From the NCBI RefSeq assembly GCF_900626095.1, contig NZ_UYZZ01000004.1, positions 124,001-188,000 of the forward strand: a stretch of 64,000 nt of DNA, read 5' to 3'. The translations under genes and the position numbers were made by a program. Shown here piece by piece: positions 40,971-47,754 of this stretch; position 1 is the stretch's first letter; each line of letters opens with the position of its first letter. A model generated the notes under the pieces. That model was not told where the DNA came from. It did no database searches and saw only the letters and a list, made by a program, of their open reading frames with translations. The stretch comes from Clostridium rectalis. Its GTDB lineage: Bacteria > Bacillota > Clostridia > Clostridiales > Clostridiaceae.

Positions 40971-42098
40971 ATGGTAGGTAATAATTTAGCAAATGAATTT
41001 AAAATCAAAAAATTGGGTGATTTAGTCAATATAAAGACAGGAAAGTTAGATGCAAATGCATCCACTGAAAATGGTAAATATCCTTTTTTTACATGTTCTA
41101 TAACTACTTTAAGAATTGACAAGTATTCATATGATTGTGAGTGTGTTTTAGTAGCTGGTAATGGTGATTTAAATATTAAATATTATAAAGGGAAATTTGA
41201 TGCTTATCAAAGAACGTATATAGTTGAAAGTAAAGATAAACTTTATTTAGATACAAAGTACTTATACTATTATATGAATAATTATATTGATATCCTCAGA
41301 AATCAGTCTATAGGTGGAGTTATAAAATATATAAAACTTGGGAATTTGACTGAAGCTAAAATACCAGTACCAAAACTGGTAATTCAAAAGAAAATAGTAG
41401 AGGTTTTAGAAAAGGCTAAAAATGCTTTAGAAAAGAAAAAGGAAGCTATTAATTTATTAGATGAATTAGTTAAATCGAGATTTATCGAGATGTTTGGAGA
41501 CCCAGTTATTAATTCAAAAGGATGGGATAAGGAAAAGTTAAATGAGTTAGGAGAATTAGCAAGAGGAAAATCAAAACATAGACCTAGAAATGCTCCAGAG
41601 TTATTAAATGGCCCATATCCTTTAATTCAAACTGGGGATATTGCAAATGCTGGAATATATTTAAAGGAGTATACACAGACTTATTCAGAATTAGGCCTTA
41701 AACAGAGTAAAATGTGGAAGAAAGGCATATTATGCATTACTATTGCTGCTAATATTGCAAAGACGAGTATATTAACGTTCGATGCTTGTTTTCCAGATAG
41801 TGTAGTTGCTTTCATTCCAAGTGAAAAAACTAATAATATGTTTATTCAATTTTGGATGTCTTTCTTGCAAAAAATATTAGAAGATTCAGCACCAGAATCA
41901 GCACAGAAAAATATAAATCTTAAAATATTGAGCGAACAAAATGTCATTGTTCCACCAATAGAACTTCAAAATGAGTTTGCAGACTTTGTTAACGAGGTCG
42001 ACAAATTGAAATTTGAAATGGAGAGTAGTTTAAAAGAATTAGAGGATAATTTTAATTCATTGATGCAAAAAGCTTTTAAGGGAGAATTGTTTAAGTAG
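40971..42098 (+). CDS. hsdS: Type I restriction specificity subunit
   Basis: 375 aa with two target-recognition domains. TRD1 (~1-140) is followed by the central helical spacer (KKIVEVLEKAKNALEKKKEAINLLDEL), TRD2 (~175-325) and the C-terminal conserved helices (ELQNEFADFVNEVDKLKFEME...). TRD2 is framed by a 36-bp repeat (41468-41503) and a 95-bp repeat (41950-42044), both duplicated in direct orientation around a second cassette downstream. Each TRD sets one half of the bipartite recognition sequence, so replacing TRD2 would change specificity. Confidence 0.95.
   Translation: MVGNNLANEFKIKKLGDLVNIKTGKLDANASTENGKYPFFTCSITTLRIDKYSYDCECVLVAGNGDLNIKYYKGKFDAYQRTYIVESKDKLYLDTKYLYYYMNNYIDILRNQSIGGVIKYIKLGNLTEAKIPVPKLVIQKKIVEVLEKAKNALEKKKEAINLLDELVKSRFIEMFGDPVINSKGWDKEKLNELGELARGKSKHRPRNAPELLNGPYPLIQTGDIANAGIYLKEYTQTYSELGLKQSKMWKKGILCITIAANIAKTSILTFDACFPDSVVAFIPSEKTNNMFIQFWMSFLQKILEDSAPESAQKNINLKILSEQNVIVPPIELQNEFADFVNEVDKLKFEMESSLKELEDNFNSLMQKAFKGELFK
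41468..41503 (+). repeat. hsdS 5' cassette repeat, copy 1
   Basis: 36 bp identical to 44205-44240, encoding VKSRFIEMFGD before TRD2. Direct orientation. Confidence 0.95.
41950..42044 (+). repeat. hsdS 3' cassette repeat, copy 1
   Basis: 95 bp identical to 44702-44796, encoding the helices after TRD2 (from PPIELQNEF to SSLKELE). Direct orientation. Confidence 0.95.
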
Positions 42099-42162
42099 TA
42101 GTAGATTATAAATATTAGGATGAAATCTATAATAGCAAGATATAAGAAAGGTGTGATTATAA

Positions 42163-42396
42163 GTGAGTAAAGAGCAATATAATAAGATAATTAATAATGT
42201 TTTAGATACGTTAGATAAAAATATATTGGATAAAATATCAGAATTTAAATACAGCGAAGTAGATGGATACTATGTTATACAAGTTTATGTTAAATCAAAT
42301 ATAAAAGCAAAAGAAATGGGAGAAATCCTTACTAATATTGAAGACTATGCTAAAGGGTATGGATTTAATATTTTAGTTGATTTCTTAAGAGGATAA
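42163..42396 (+). CDS. Small protein of unknown function in RM operon
   Basis: 77 aa. Starts GTG 42163 after AAGAAAGGTGTG. Predicted alpha/beta: an N-terminal helix (EQYNKIINNVLDTLDKNIL), two strands (YYVIQVYVKS) and a helix (KEMGEILTNIEDYAKGYG). It lacks the GSxARG nucleotidyltransferase signature, so it is not an MNT antitoxin. The stop is 2 bp before the start of the 178-aa gene, so the two form a coupled pair inside the hsd locus. Confidence 0.7.
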   Translation: MSKEQYNKIINNVLDTLDKNILDKISEFKYSEVDGYYVIQVYVKSNIKAKEMGEILTNIEDYAKGYGFNILVDFLRG

Positions 42397-42398
42397 TT

Positions 42399-42935
42399 AT
42401 GGAAGAATTGATTAATAGATTTACATTGGAATGTAGAACCAATAAATCACTAAAGTTAAAAAAATTTAAACCCAATAACGTAAAAAAGGAAAATTATAAG
42501 TTTTGGAAAGCTGATTCTAATGTTATGTTTAGAGATGCGATACTTGCTAATAAAGTGGGCATATCTTATCCAAGGCAGTTAGAGATGATACATGGAACTA
42601 TTGAGAGAATACTCAAGTCATTTGTTATCAAAGAGTATGGATTAGAGTTGTTGATTCATGAAACAGGACTTATTTATGAGTCTATTAAACTTGATTTAGG
42701 GGCTGAAATTACTAAAGAAGATTATAATGCGTTAAAGTTATTAGATAATAATTTCATATTACATAGGTATCCTAAAGAAAATAGATTTTATAGTGAAGAT
42801 ATGATTGATATAGCATTTAAAGTTTTAATAAATATAAATAGCTTAGTTGAAGAAGCTTTAAATTTAAGTAAAAGAGCTAAACGTGTTATAAAGGAAGTAG
42901 AAAATGAACTAAGTATTGACAGGGGTAAAGATTAA
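42399..42935 (+). CDS. HEPN-like helical protein, partner of the 77-aa protein
   Basis: 178 aa, mostly helical. The middle and C-terminal parts resemble HEPN domains: QLEMIHGTIERILKSFVIKEYG (helix with conserved Glu), ELLIHETGLIYES, then HRYP before the last long helix (SEDMIDIAFKVLININSLVEEAL). The N-terminal ~40 residues are basic. The R-x4-6-H ribonuclease motif is not obvious, so it may be a non-nuclease HEPN, and the family assignment is tentative. AGAGGA ribosome site overlaps the previous gene's end. Located between hsdS and its recombinase; may be a toxin-antitoxin-like or RM-accessory unit. Confidence 0.6.
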   Translation: MEELINRFTLECRTNKSLKLKKFKPNNVKKENYKFWKADSNVMFRDAILANKVGISYPRQLEMIHGTIERILKSFVIKEYGLELLIHETGLIYESIKLDLGAEITKEDYNALKLLDNNFILHRYPKENRFYSEDMIDIAFKVLININSLVEEALNLSKRAKRVIKEVENELSIDRGKD

Positions 42936-43116
42936 TATAGATTTATGAAGTAAATTCTGGAAAGTTATTCTCTATAACTGGCAATAATATTACAATCTAA
43001 AATTTTTATTTCAAGGCTAATATTTTTAATATTTCCATAATTTCTAGATGAGAGATAATGGATGACATGCTCTTGAATAAGTTTTTTAAGACTGAGATAA
43101 AGAGAGGAAGATTGTA

Positions 43117-44097
43117 ATGGAAAAATTAATCATTGAAATTGAACAAAGAATGGTTGGCTTACTTAATAATTTTCAAATGGAGGAACTTCATAAGGTGTTA
43201 ATGGAAAACTTCCATGGATTAATATTTTTGGGTAGGTCTAATAAGTCATATGATGATAAAGTTGATTACTGTAATCTATTTATTTGTGCAAAAGGAGTAG
43301 AGGGGTGTTCTGATAAATCTATAAAATATTATAAGTCCACTATAGATAATATGTTTAAAATATTGAAAAAGCCAGTAAAACACATTACAACAGAAGATTT
43401 AAGAAATTATCTTTCCAAATATCATAAAAATAGTAATTGTAGTAAGGTCACTATTGATAATATAAGACGTATTTTATCCACTTTTTTTTCTTGGCTTGAA
43501 GATGAGAATTACATTTTAAAAAGTCCGGTAAGACGGATTCATAAAATTAGAACTGGAAAGATTGTGAAGGAAACATATACAGATGAGCATTTAGAAATAA
43601 TGCGTGATAACTGTAAAGAAATTCGCGATCTTGCAATTATAGATTTGCTTAATTCTACAGGTATGCGTGTAGGTGAATTGGTAAATTTAAATATTGAAGA
43701 TATTAATTTTAATGAAAGACAATGTATTGTTTTAGGGAAGGGTAGTAAAGAAAGAAGAGTATATTTTGATGCTAAAACTAAAATACATTTAAAAAATTAT
43801 CTTAAAAGTAGAATTGATGATAATGAAGCATTATTTGTTTCTTTGTTAAAACCTTATAAAAGATTGAAAATAAGTGGTGTAGAAATAAGATTAAGACAGT
43901 TAGGACAAAAACTAAATATAAGTAAAGTATTTCCTCATAAATTTAGGAGAACCCTTGCAACTAGGGCAATAGATAAGGGAATGCCTATAGAACAGGTGCA
44001 GCATCTTTTAGGACATCAGAAAATAGATACTACACTTGAGTATGCAATGGTAAATCAGAATAATGTTAAGATTTCACATAGGAAGTATATAGGATAA
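43117..44097 (+). CDS. Tyrosine site-specific recombinase next to hsdS
   Basis: 326 aa, XerC/XerD/Cre-type. The N-terminal SAM-like core-binding domain (~50-140, CSDKSIKYYKSTIDNMF...) precedes the catalytic domain. Catalytic residues are visible: Arg184 (GMRVGEL), Lys in LGKGSKERR, His274-x2-Arg277 (HKFRR), His300 (LLGHQ) and nucleophile Tyr309 (LEYAM). It lies between the expressed hsdS and the silent cassette, the usual place for a recombinase that shuffles specificity subunits. A role in island mobility is possible but less likely. AGAGAGGA ribosome site. Confidence 0.92.
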   Translation: MEKLIIEIEQRMVGLLNNFQMEELHKVLMENFHGLIFLGRSNKSYDDKVDYCNLFICAKGVEGCSDKSIKYYKSTIDNMFKILKKPVKHITTEDLRNYLSKYHKNSNCSKVTIDNIRRILSTFFSWLEDENYILKSPVRRIHKIRTGKIVKETYTDEHLEIMRDNCKEIRDLAIIDLLNSTGMRVGELVNLNIEDINFNERQCIVLGKGSKERRVYFDAKTKIHLKNYLKSRIDDNEALFVSLLKPYKRLKISGVEIRLRQLGQKLNISKVFPHKFRRTLATRAIDKGMPIEQVQHLLGHQKIDTTLEYAMVNQNNVKISHRKYIG

Positions 44098-44204
44098 TAT
44101 TTTAGATTAATTTAAGTTTATTATAGTAACCCAGAGTATTTAAAGTATTCCTATTTAGAAGAAAGATTATTAGATTAATGTCTTTTAAAGAAGACTTATT
44201 TCTA

Positions 44205-44240
44205 AGTTAAATCGAGATTTATCGAGATGTTTGGAGACCC
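44205..44240 (+). repeat. hsdS 5' cassette repeat, copy 2
   Basis: Identical to 41468-41503, direct orientation, 2737 bp apart. Confidence 0.95.
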
Positions 44241-44799
44241 TATCCAAAATCCATTAGGGTGGGAACTAAAACCGTTTTTAGATAGTGGTAGTTGTAAAAA
44301 TGGTATGAATTTTAGTGCAGATGAAACAGGTATTGAACTACAATATTTAGGTGTTGGAGATTTTAAAGATTTATCAAAGATTGATGATGTTAGTAGTTTA
44401 GGAAAAGTAAGTTTAAATCAGAAGCCAAGTAAAGAATATATTCTACAAGATGGAGATATTGTGTTTGTGCGTTCAAATGGGAATAAAGCTCTAGTAGGAC
44501 GATGCTTAGTTGTGTATCCAAAAGGAATTTCAACAACATATAGTGGATTTTGCATTCGATATAGAAAAACAGATGAAAAATTAGAAATACCGTATTTGTT
44601 ACAAGTTCTTAAAACAGATTCTATGAGAAAAAATATGGCTGGTAGAGGTGCTAACATACAAAATTTAAATCAACAAATTCTTGGACGATTAATGATTCCA
44701 ATTCCACCAATAGAACTTCAAAATGAGTTTGCAGACTTTGTTAACGAGGTCGACAAATTGAAATTTGAAATGGAGAGTAGTTTAAAAGAATTAGAGTAA
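44227..44799 (+). pseudogene. Silent hsdS half-gene with an alternative TRD
   Basis: 190 codons from MFGDP to SLKELE. The open frame begins inside the repeat (VKSRFIEMFGDP) with a stop at 44203-44205 and no ribosome site, so it is not expected to be translated alone. TRD content (GWELKPFLDSGSCKNGMNF...) differs from TRD2 of the expressed gene. The conserved helical tail stops at TAA directly after the 95-bp repeat, lacking the last ~18 residues of hsdS. It looks like a donor cassette for specificity exchange. Confidence 0.88.
44702..44796 (+). repeat. hsdS 3' cassette repeat, copy 2
   Basis: Identical to 41950-42044, direct orientation, 2752 bp apart. Confidence 0.95.
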
Positions 44800-44819
44800 G
44801 GTTTTGATTTATCAAAAGA

Positions 44820-44847
44820 CCCATCATAAATTTGTGATGGGTTTTTC
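44820..44847 (+). terminator. Terminator after silent hsdS cassette
   Basis: CCCATCATAAA pairs with TTTGTGATGGG (one G-T pair), then TTTTT. Almost the same sequence as the terminator at 45822-45852 beyond the island, differing mainly at one base. Confidence 0.85.
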
Positions 44848-44870
44848 TTGTTTTTAAAATATGAATTTTA

Positions 44871-44975
44871 AATAATATGGTAATATATACATATAAAACT
44901 ATAAGATGGTTTTATAATACAGATCTGTTTTATAGATTTATTTTATAAAATATTAATAAATTTAATGAAGAATAT
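44871..44975 (+). repeat. Regulatory-type repeat, island copy
   Basis: About 100 bp matching 50431-50531 with small gaps and substitutions. Contains TATAAT, the palindrome ACAGATCTGT (44919-44928) and TTTTATAAAA-type elements. It leads straight into the radical SAM fragment. Confidence 0.7.
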
Positions 44976-45125
44976 TTAAAATGGGTAACTTTAGATACTC
45001 CTGATAAATGCAATAAATTTACTTATAATCCTATATACGGAAGAGAATGTCCGTTTTTACGTATACAAAAATGGAAGTTATATACTATTTCGTTAGATTT
45101 ACCAAATAAATTCACAACGTATTAA
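44967..45125 (+). pseudogene. Remnant of radical SAM/SPASM gene (C-terminal part)
   Basis: Frame reads EEYLKWVTLDTPDKC, then NKFTYNPIYGRECPFLRIQ, and stops at 45125. It matches the SPASM end of the intact enzyme at 47755-49068 (EEYLKWLTLDTPSQC, ICGSGCPFSRLQ). Two of the SPASM cysteines are lost (KKC to NKF, ICG to IYG) and the last residues are frame-shifted. Only the final fifth of the gene remains, joined to a regulatory-type repeat. Confidence 0.85.
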
Positions 45126-45187
45126 AATATTTTTTCATATCATCGAGCTAGGATGAAATCCTAGCTTGGTCAATACTATAATATACT

Positions 45188-45761
45188 CTATTTAAATTTA
45201 CACTTTCTTTTAAAAAAACCCACCTTAATCAATGCATTTACATGATAGGAAATTGTCGCGGCAGATAAATTAAGTTCATTTGCTATTTCTTTGCCATAAG
45301 CAGGTTTTTTACTAACATACTACAATATATCAACTTTACTTTTATCGCTTAAAAGCTTGCCGACATTAATAATATCTTCCTTTTTAATTGTACTACTTCT
45401 GGATACAAAACGTTGATCAACCAAAATGCTCATCCGGATAATATCTTTATTCTGTTCTTCTGACTCGTAAATAGAAATTGTAACATTCATTGGCAAAAAT
45501 AGAAGTGGCATTACAATAGTCCCTAAAGCACTATGACCCCAAGATACATTTAACTTTTCACTAATCACTTCAGTAATATCATTAGTTTTTTGATATTCAT
45601 TCCAATATTCATAAAACTCTCTTCCTATATTAGCAATTTGTTTGCCATACTTGCATTTTAGAAGCTTGATGGTTTCTGATAAAATATCATATACTTCATT
45701 ATAATGAACTTCTAGATTGATATATATTTTGAGTGCTTCCCACTTTGCTCCATTTTCATAA
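45188..45761 (-). pseudogene. ArsR-like regulator, cut by attR and with internal stop
   Basis: On the minus strand an open frame emerges from the 58-bp repeat at 45762 (YENGAKWEALKIYIN...), runs through a helical domain, meets TAG at 45322-45320, and continues in the same frame to TAG at 45188 with a winged helix: KKPAYGKEIANELNLSAATI then SYHVNALIKVGFF. The N-terminal end is missing because the attachment repeat replaces it. The in-frame stop (possibly CAG to TAG) separates the DNA-binding domain. Resembles C-terminal-HTH ArsR regulators. Not functional. Confidence 0.8.
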
Positions 45762-45819
45762 GGAGATGCTCAGGGGTTGCTACTTTCGGACAGGGGTTCG
45801 ACTCCCCTCGCCTCCACCA
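45762..45819 (+). repeat. attR-type repeat: duplicate of ssrA 3' end
   Basis: 58 bp identical to 30471-30528, orphaned from any tmRNA 5' part. Marks the right end of the island. Confidence 0.95.
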
Positions 45820-45821
45820 AT

Positions 45822-45852
45822 AAAACCCATCACAAATTTGTGATGGGTTTTT
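45822..45852. terminator. Ancestral ssrA terminator, now beyond the island
   Basis: 45822-45851 is a perfect 30-bp palindrome (AAAACCCATCACAAA and its complement) followed by TCC. It lies 2 bp after the attR CCA, exactly where the tmRNA terminator would have been before integration. It may also end the minus-strand MFS gene. Confidence 0.85.
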
Positions 45853-45865
45853 CCTATGCTTTTAT

Positions 45866-47101
45866 TTATGATTTCTTTAAGTTAGGTTTTGACATTGACA
45901 ACTTATATGGAACATAACAAAGTATTGCGGATATGATAAATACAATACTTGTACTTAACTCTTCTAAAAGGTATCCAAAAAATATTTGACCTAAAGGTAT
46001 TGATGACATTGATAATACTTGTATTGCTAAACTTATACGTCCTAATATAGATATATTTATTTCAGATTGTAATAATGCCATAAATATTACATTGAATAAA
46101 CTTATAGCTATTGCTATTAAAGAGAAAACAATAAGAATACTTACAAACTTATATATACTTGGAATTTTTATAGAACCATTTATTGTTATAGCGGCTATAA
46201 TGAAACATATGGTGGTTATATATATAAGCCTTTTAAATATATCTGTCAATTGGTATTTGTTTGAAATTTTTATAGATAAAATACTTCCTAATAAAATTGC
46301 TGCTACTAGAATACTTTCAAATATACTATAAAACATGTTTGGGAGATTTAAGGATACTTTCACAATGTGGATAGTTCCTAATTGTAACATTGGACTTACT
46401 ATAAAATTTAAGAATACATTAATTATTAAAATTTTTTTAAGGGATTTTTGATCTTTAATATAATCATAAAGTTCTATTATACTACTTTTAAAGCTAATTT
46501 TACGTTTTTTTGATTCTACATTTTTTTCTTTACATGTGATGAACATTTCTGAAATACTTGAGATTACAAAGCTAATTCCATTAACTAGTACGATTATTTT
46601 AATTCCAAATACTTCAAATAAATATATTCCTAAAATAGGTCCAAGTATTTGAGCAACTGATGTAACTACTGAATTTATTGAATTAGCTTTTACCAAGTTG
46701 TCCCTTTCTACAATAAGTGGTATAAGCGTATTACTTGCTGGTGAGAAAAGTGTTATAGTAACTGCTAGTATAATATTTATACATATTATTGAACCTATAC
46801 CTAAAGTATAAAATTCGCTATATATAAATATAAATAATAAAAATAGTCCATTAAACATATCCACTCCATAAACCACTTTTTTAGGATTGAGATTATCAAT
46901 AAAAGTCATAAAAATTGGAGCGCAAACTATTTTGGGAATAATACTTAGTGCCAAAATAAATCCGAAAGCTTTAGTTGAACCTGTAAGCTCCATAACATAT
47001 ACTGAAAAAGCTGCAGCTTGAATTTCTGTTCCTATTTTAGATACTAATACACCTAATATAAAACAAATAAAACTTTTATTTTTTAAATTTTTTTTATCCA
47101 T
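45866..47101 (-). CDS. MFS transporter (DHA3-type exporter)
   Basis: 411 aa with about 12 helices. The N-terminus (SFICFILGVLVSKIGTEIQAAAFSVYVMELTGS) and the loop FMTFIDNLNPKKVVYGVDM match the DHA3 multidrug/macrolide exporter group. GGAGAAGTT precedes the ATG at 47101. It is divergent from the tiny-ORF/radical SAM operon, so it is a reasonable exporter for that product, though this is an inference from position. Ends beside the palindromic terminator at 45822-45852. Confidence 0.88.
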   Translation of the reverse strand: MDKKNLKNKSFICFILGVLVSKIGTEIQAAAFSVYVMELTGSTKAFGFILALSIIPKIVCAPIFMTFIDNLNPKKVVYGVDMFNGLFLLFIFIYSEFYTLGIGSIICINIILAVTITLFSPASNTLIPLIVERDNLVKANSINSVVTSVAQILGPILGIYLFEVFGIKIIVLVNGISFVISSISEMFITCKEKNVESKKRKISFKSSIIELYDYIKDQKSLKKILIINVFLNFIVSPMLQLGTIHIVKVSLNLPNMFYSIFESILVAAILLGSILSIKISNKYQLTDIFKRLIYITTICFIIAAITINGSIKIPSIYKFVSILIVFSLIAIAISLFNVIFMALLQSEINISILGRISLAIQVLSMSSIPLGQIFFGYLLEELSTSIVFIISAILCYVPYKLSMSKPNLKKS

Positions 47102-47348
47102 AACTTCTCCTCAATTATTTTACTGTTTTACTAATTATACCATTAAAATATAGTTTGTTGAAATTATTAAGGGGAAAAATGAATTAATTATTTTTAAACT
47201 ATTCATTTTTATAATTACCATTCAATAGGTATATAATTAAACACATTTTATATAGTAATGCGTTTTAAAGTACATAGTGGATAAATAAGCTCTCTTAAAC
47301 ATGTAAATTAATTCTATAATTGTAATTTAAATTAATTTATATATTATA

Positions 47349-47377
47349 TTGACAAAAATAATATATAACTATATAAT
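47349..47377 (+). promoter_or_regulatory. Consensus sigma-A promoter of the peptide locus
   Basis: Perfect TTGACA (47349-47354), 17 bp, perfect TATAAT (47372-47377). It drives the region with two tiny ORFs; expected start near 47384 gives a ~130-nt leader before the first one. Confidence 0.85.
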
Positions 47378-47512
47378 ATTTTAAAGACAACATCATTCAT
47401 TATTTTGAATATTTTAACAATTTAAGTGTGTTATTTATAATTGGACAAGTATCTTAAAATATTGATATATAGTATTATTATAGATTTAAATAATAAATGG
47501 GGTGAAAGAACA

Positions 47513-47539
47513 ATGAAATCCATTGTTGCAAGGTTTTAA
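47513..47539 (+). CDS. Tiny ORF 1, 8 codons
   Basis: Encodes MKSIVARF and stops. A good GGGGTGAAAGAACA ribosome site precedes the ATG. Too short to prove coding by composition; it could be a leader peptide or a signalling peptide. It lies between a consensus promoter and the 18-codon ORF. Confidence 0.4.
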   Translation: MKSIVARF

Positions 47540-47610
47540 AAAATTAATTATCTTGTAATGGATAAAAATAAATAAGCTATGAAGTATTTAAACAAAGGGG
47601 GTGGAGAAAA

Positions 47611-47667
47611 ATGACAATGATAAAAATTAGAAAAGAAGATGAAGTTAAAATTTGTGTTATACACTAG
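47611..47667 (+). CDS. Tiny ORF 2, 18 codons, candidate precursor peptide
   Basis: Encodes MTMIKIRKEDEVKICVIH and stops. It has the strongest ribosome site in the area, AAAGGGGGTGGAGAAAA. The peptide is charged in the middle and has one Cys four residues from its C-terminus. It is followed by a strong terminator/attenuator and then by a radical SAM/SPASM gene, the usual order for a highly expressed precursor and its maturase. The precursor role is inference; no known family matches by eye. Confidence 0.5.
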   Translation: MTMIKIRKEDEVKICVIH

Positions 47668-47690
47668 ACTCTAAATATAAATACTAGAAT

Positions 47691-47731
47691 AAAATAATAA
47701 GTATAGATTTTCTATCTATACTTATTATTTT
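47691..47731 (+). terminator. Attenuator between tiny ORFs and radical SAM gene
   Basis: Perfect 18-bp stem (47691-47708 with 47714-47731), TTTCT loop; the right arm ends in TTATTATTTT. It would give an abundant ~345-nt short transcript with partial readthrough into the enzyme genes. Confidence 0.85.
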
Positions 47732-47754
47732 AAAAAAGTTTGAGGGTGAGTTAA

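Larger units (their letters stand above)
30471..45819. mobile_element. 15.3-kb genomic island integrated at ssrA
   Basis: The island is bounded by a perfect 58-bp repeat of the ssrA 3' end (30471-30528 and 45762-45819), as expected from site-specific integration into tmRNA that restores the gene at one end. Contents left to right: IS3 remnants, a secreted small protein, a broken Bce-type locus, type I restriction-modification genes, a HEPN-like pair, a tyrosine recombinase, a silent hsdS cassette, and fragments of a radical SAM gene and an ArsR-like gene. No typical ~400-aa phage-type integrase remains, so the island may be fixed unless the 326-aa recombinase can act on the ends. Confidence 0.9.

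Noticed and set aside
43117-44097. Tyrosine recombinase as the integrase of the ssrA island
   Set aside because: It lies between hsdS and its silent cassette, far from both att ends, and has the size of hsdS-shuffling recombinases. A role at ssrA cannot be excluded but is not supported by position.
44227-44799. A second functional hsdS gene
   Set aside because: There is no ribosome site, an upstream stop closes the frame, there is only one TRD and the conserved end is missing.
30529-45819. Prophage
   Set aside because: No structural, packaging or lysis genes are seen; contents are RM, resistance debris and IS remnants.
45762-45819. A tRNA gene at 45762-45819
   Set aside because: It is a bare duplicate of the tmRNA 3' part without the 5' acceptor strand or D arm, so it is an attachment-site repeat.
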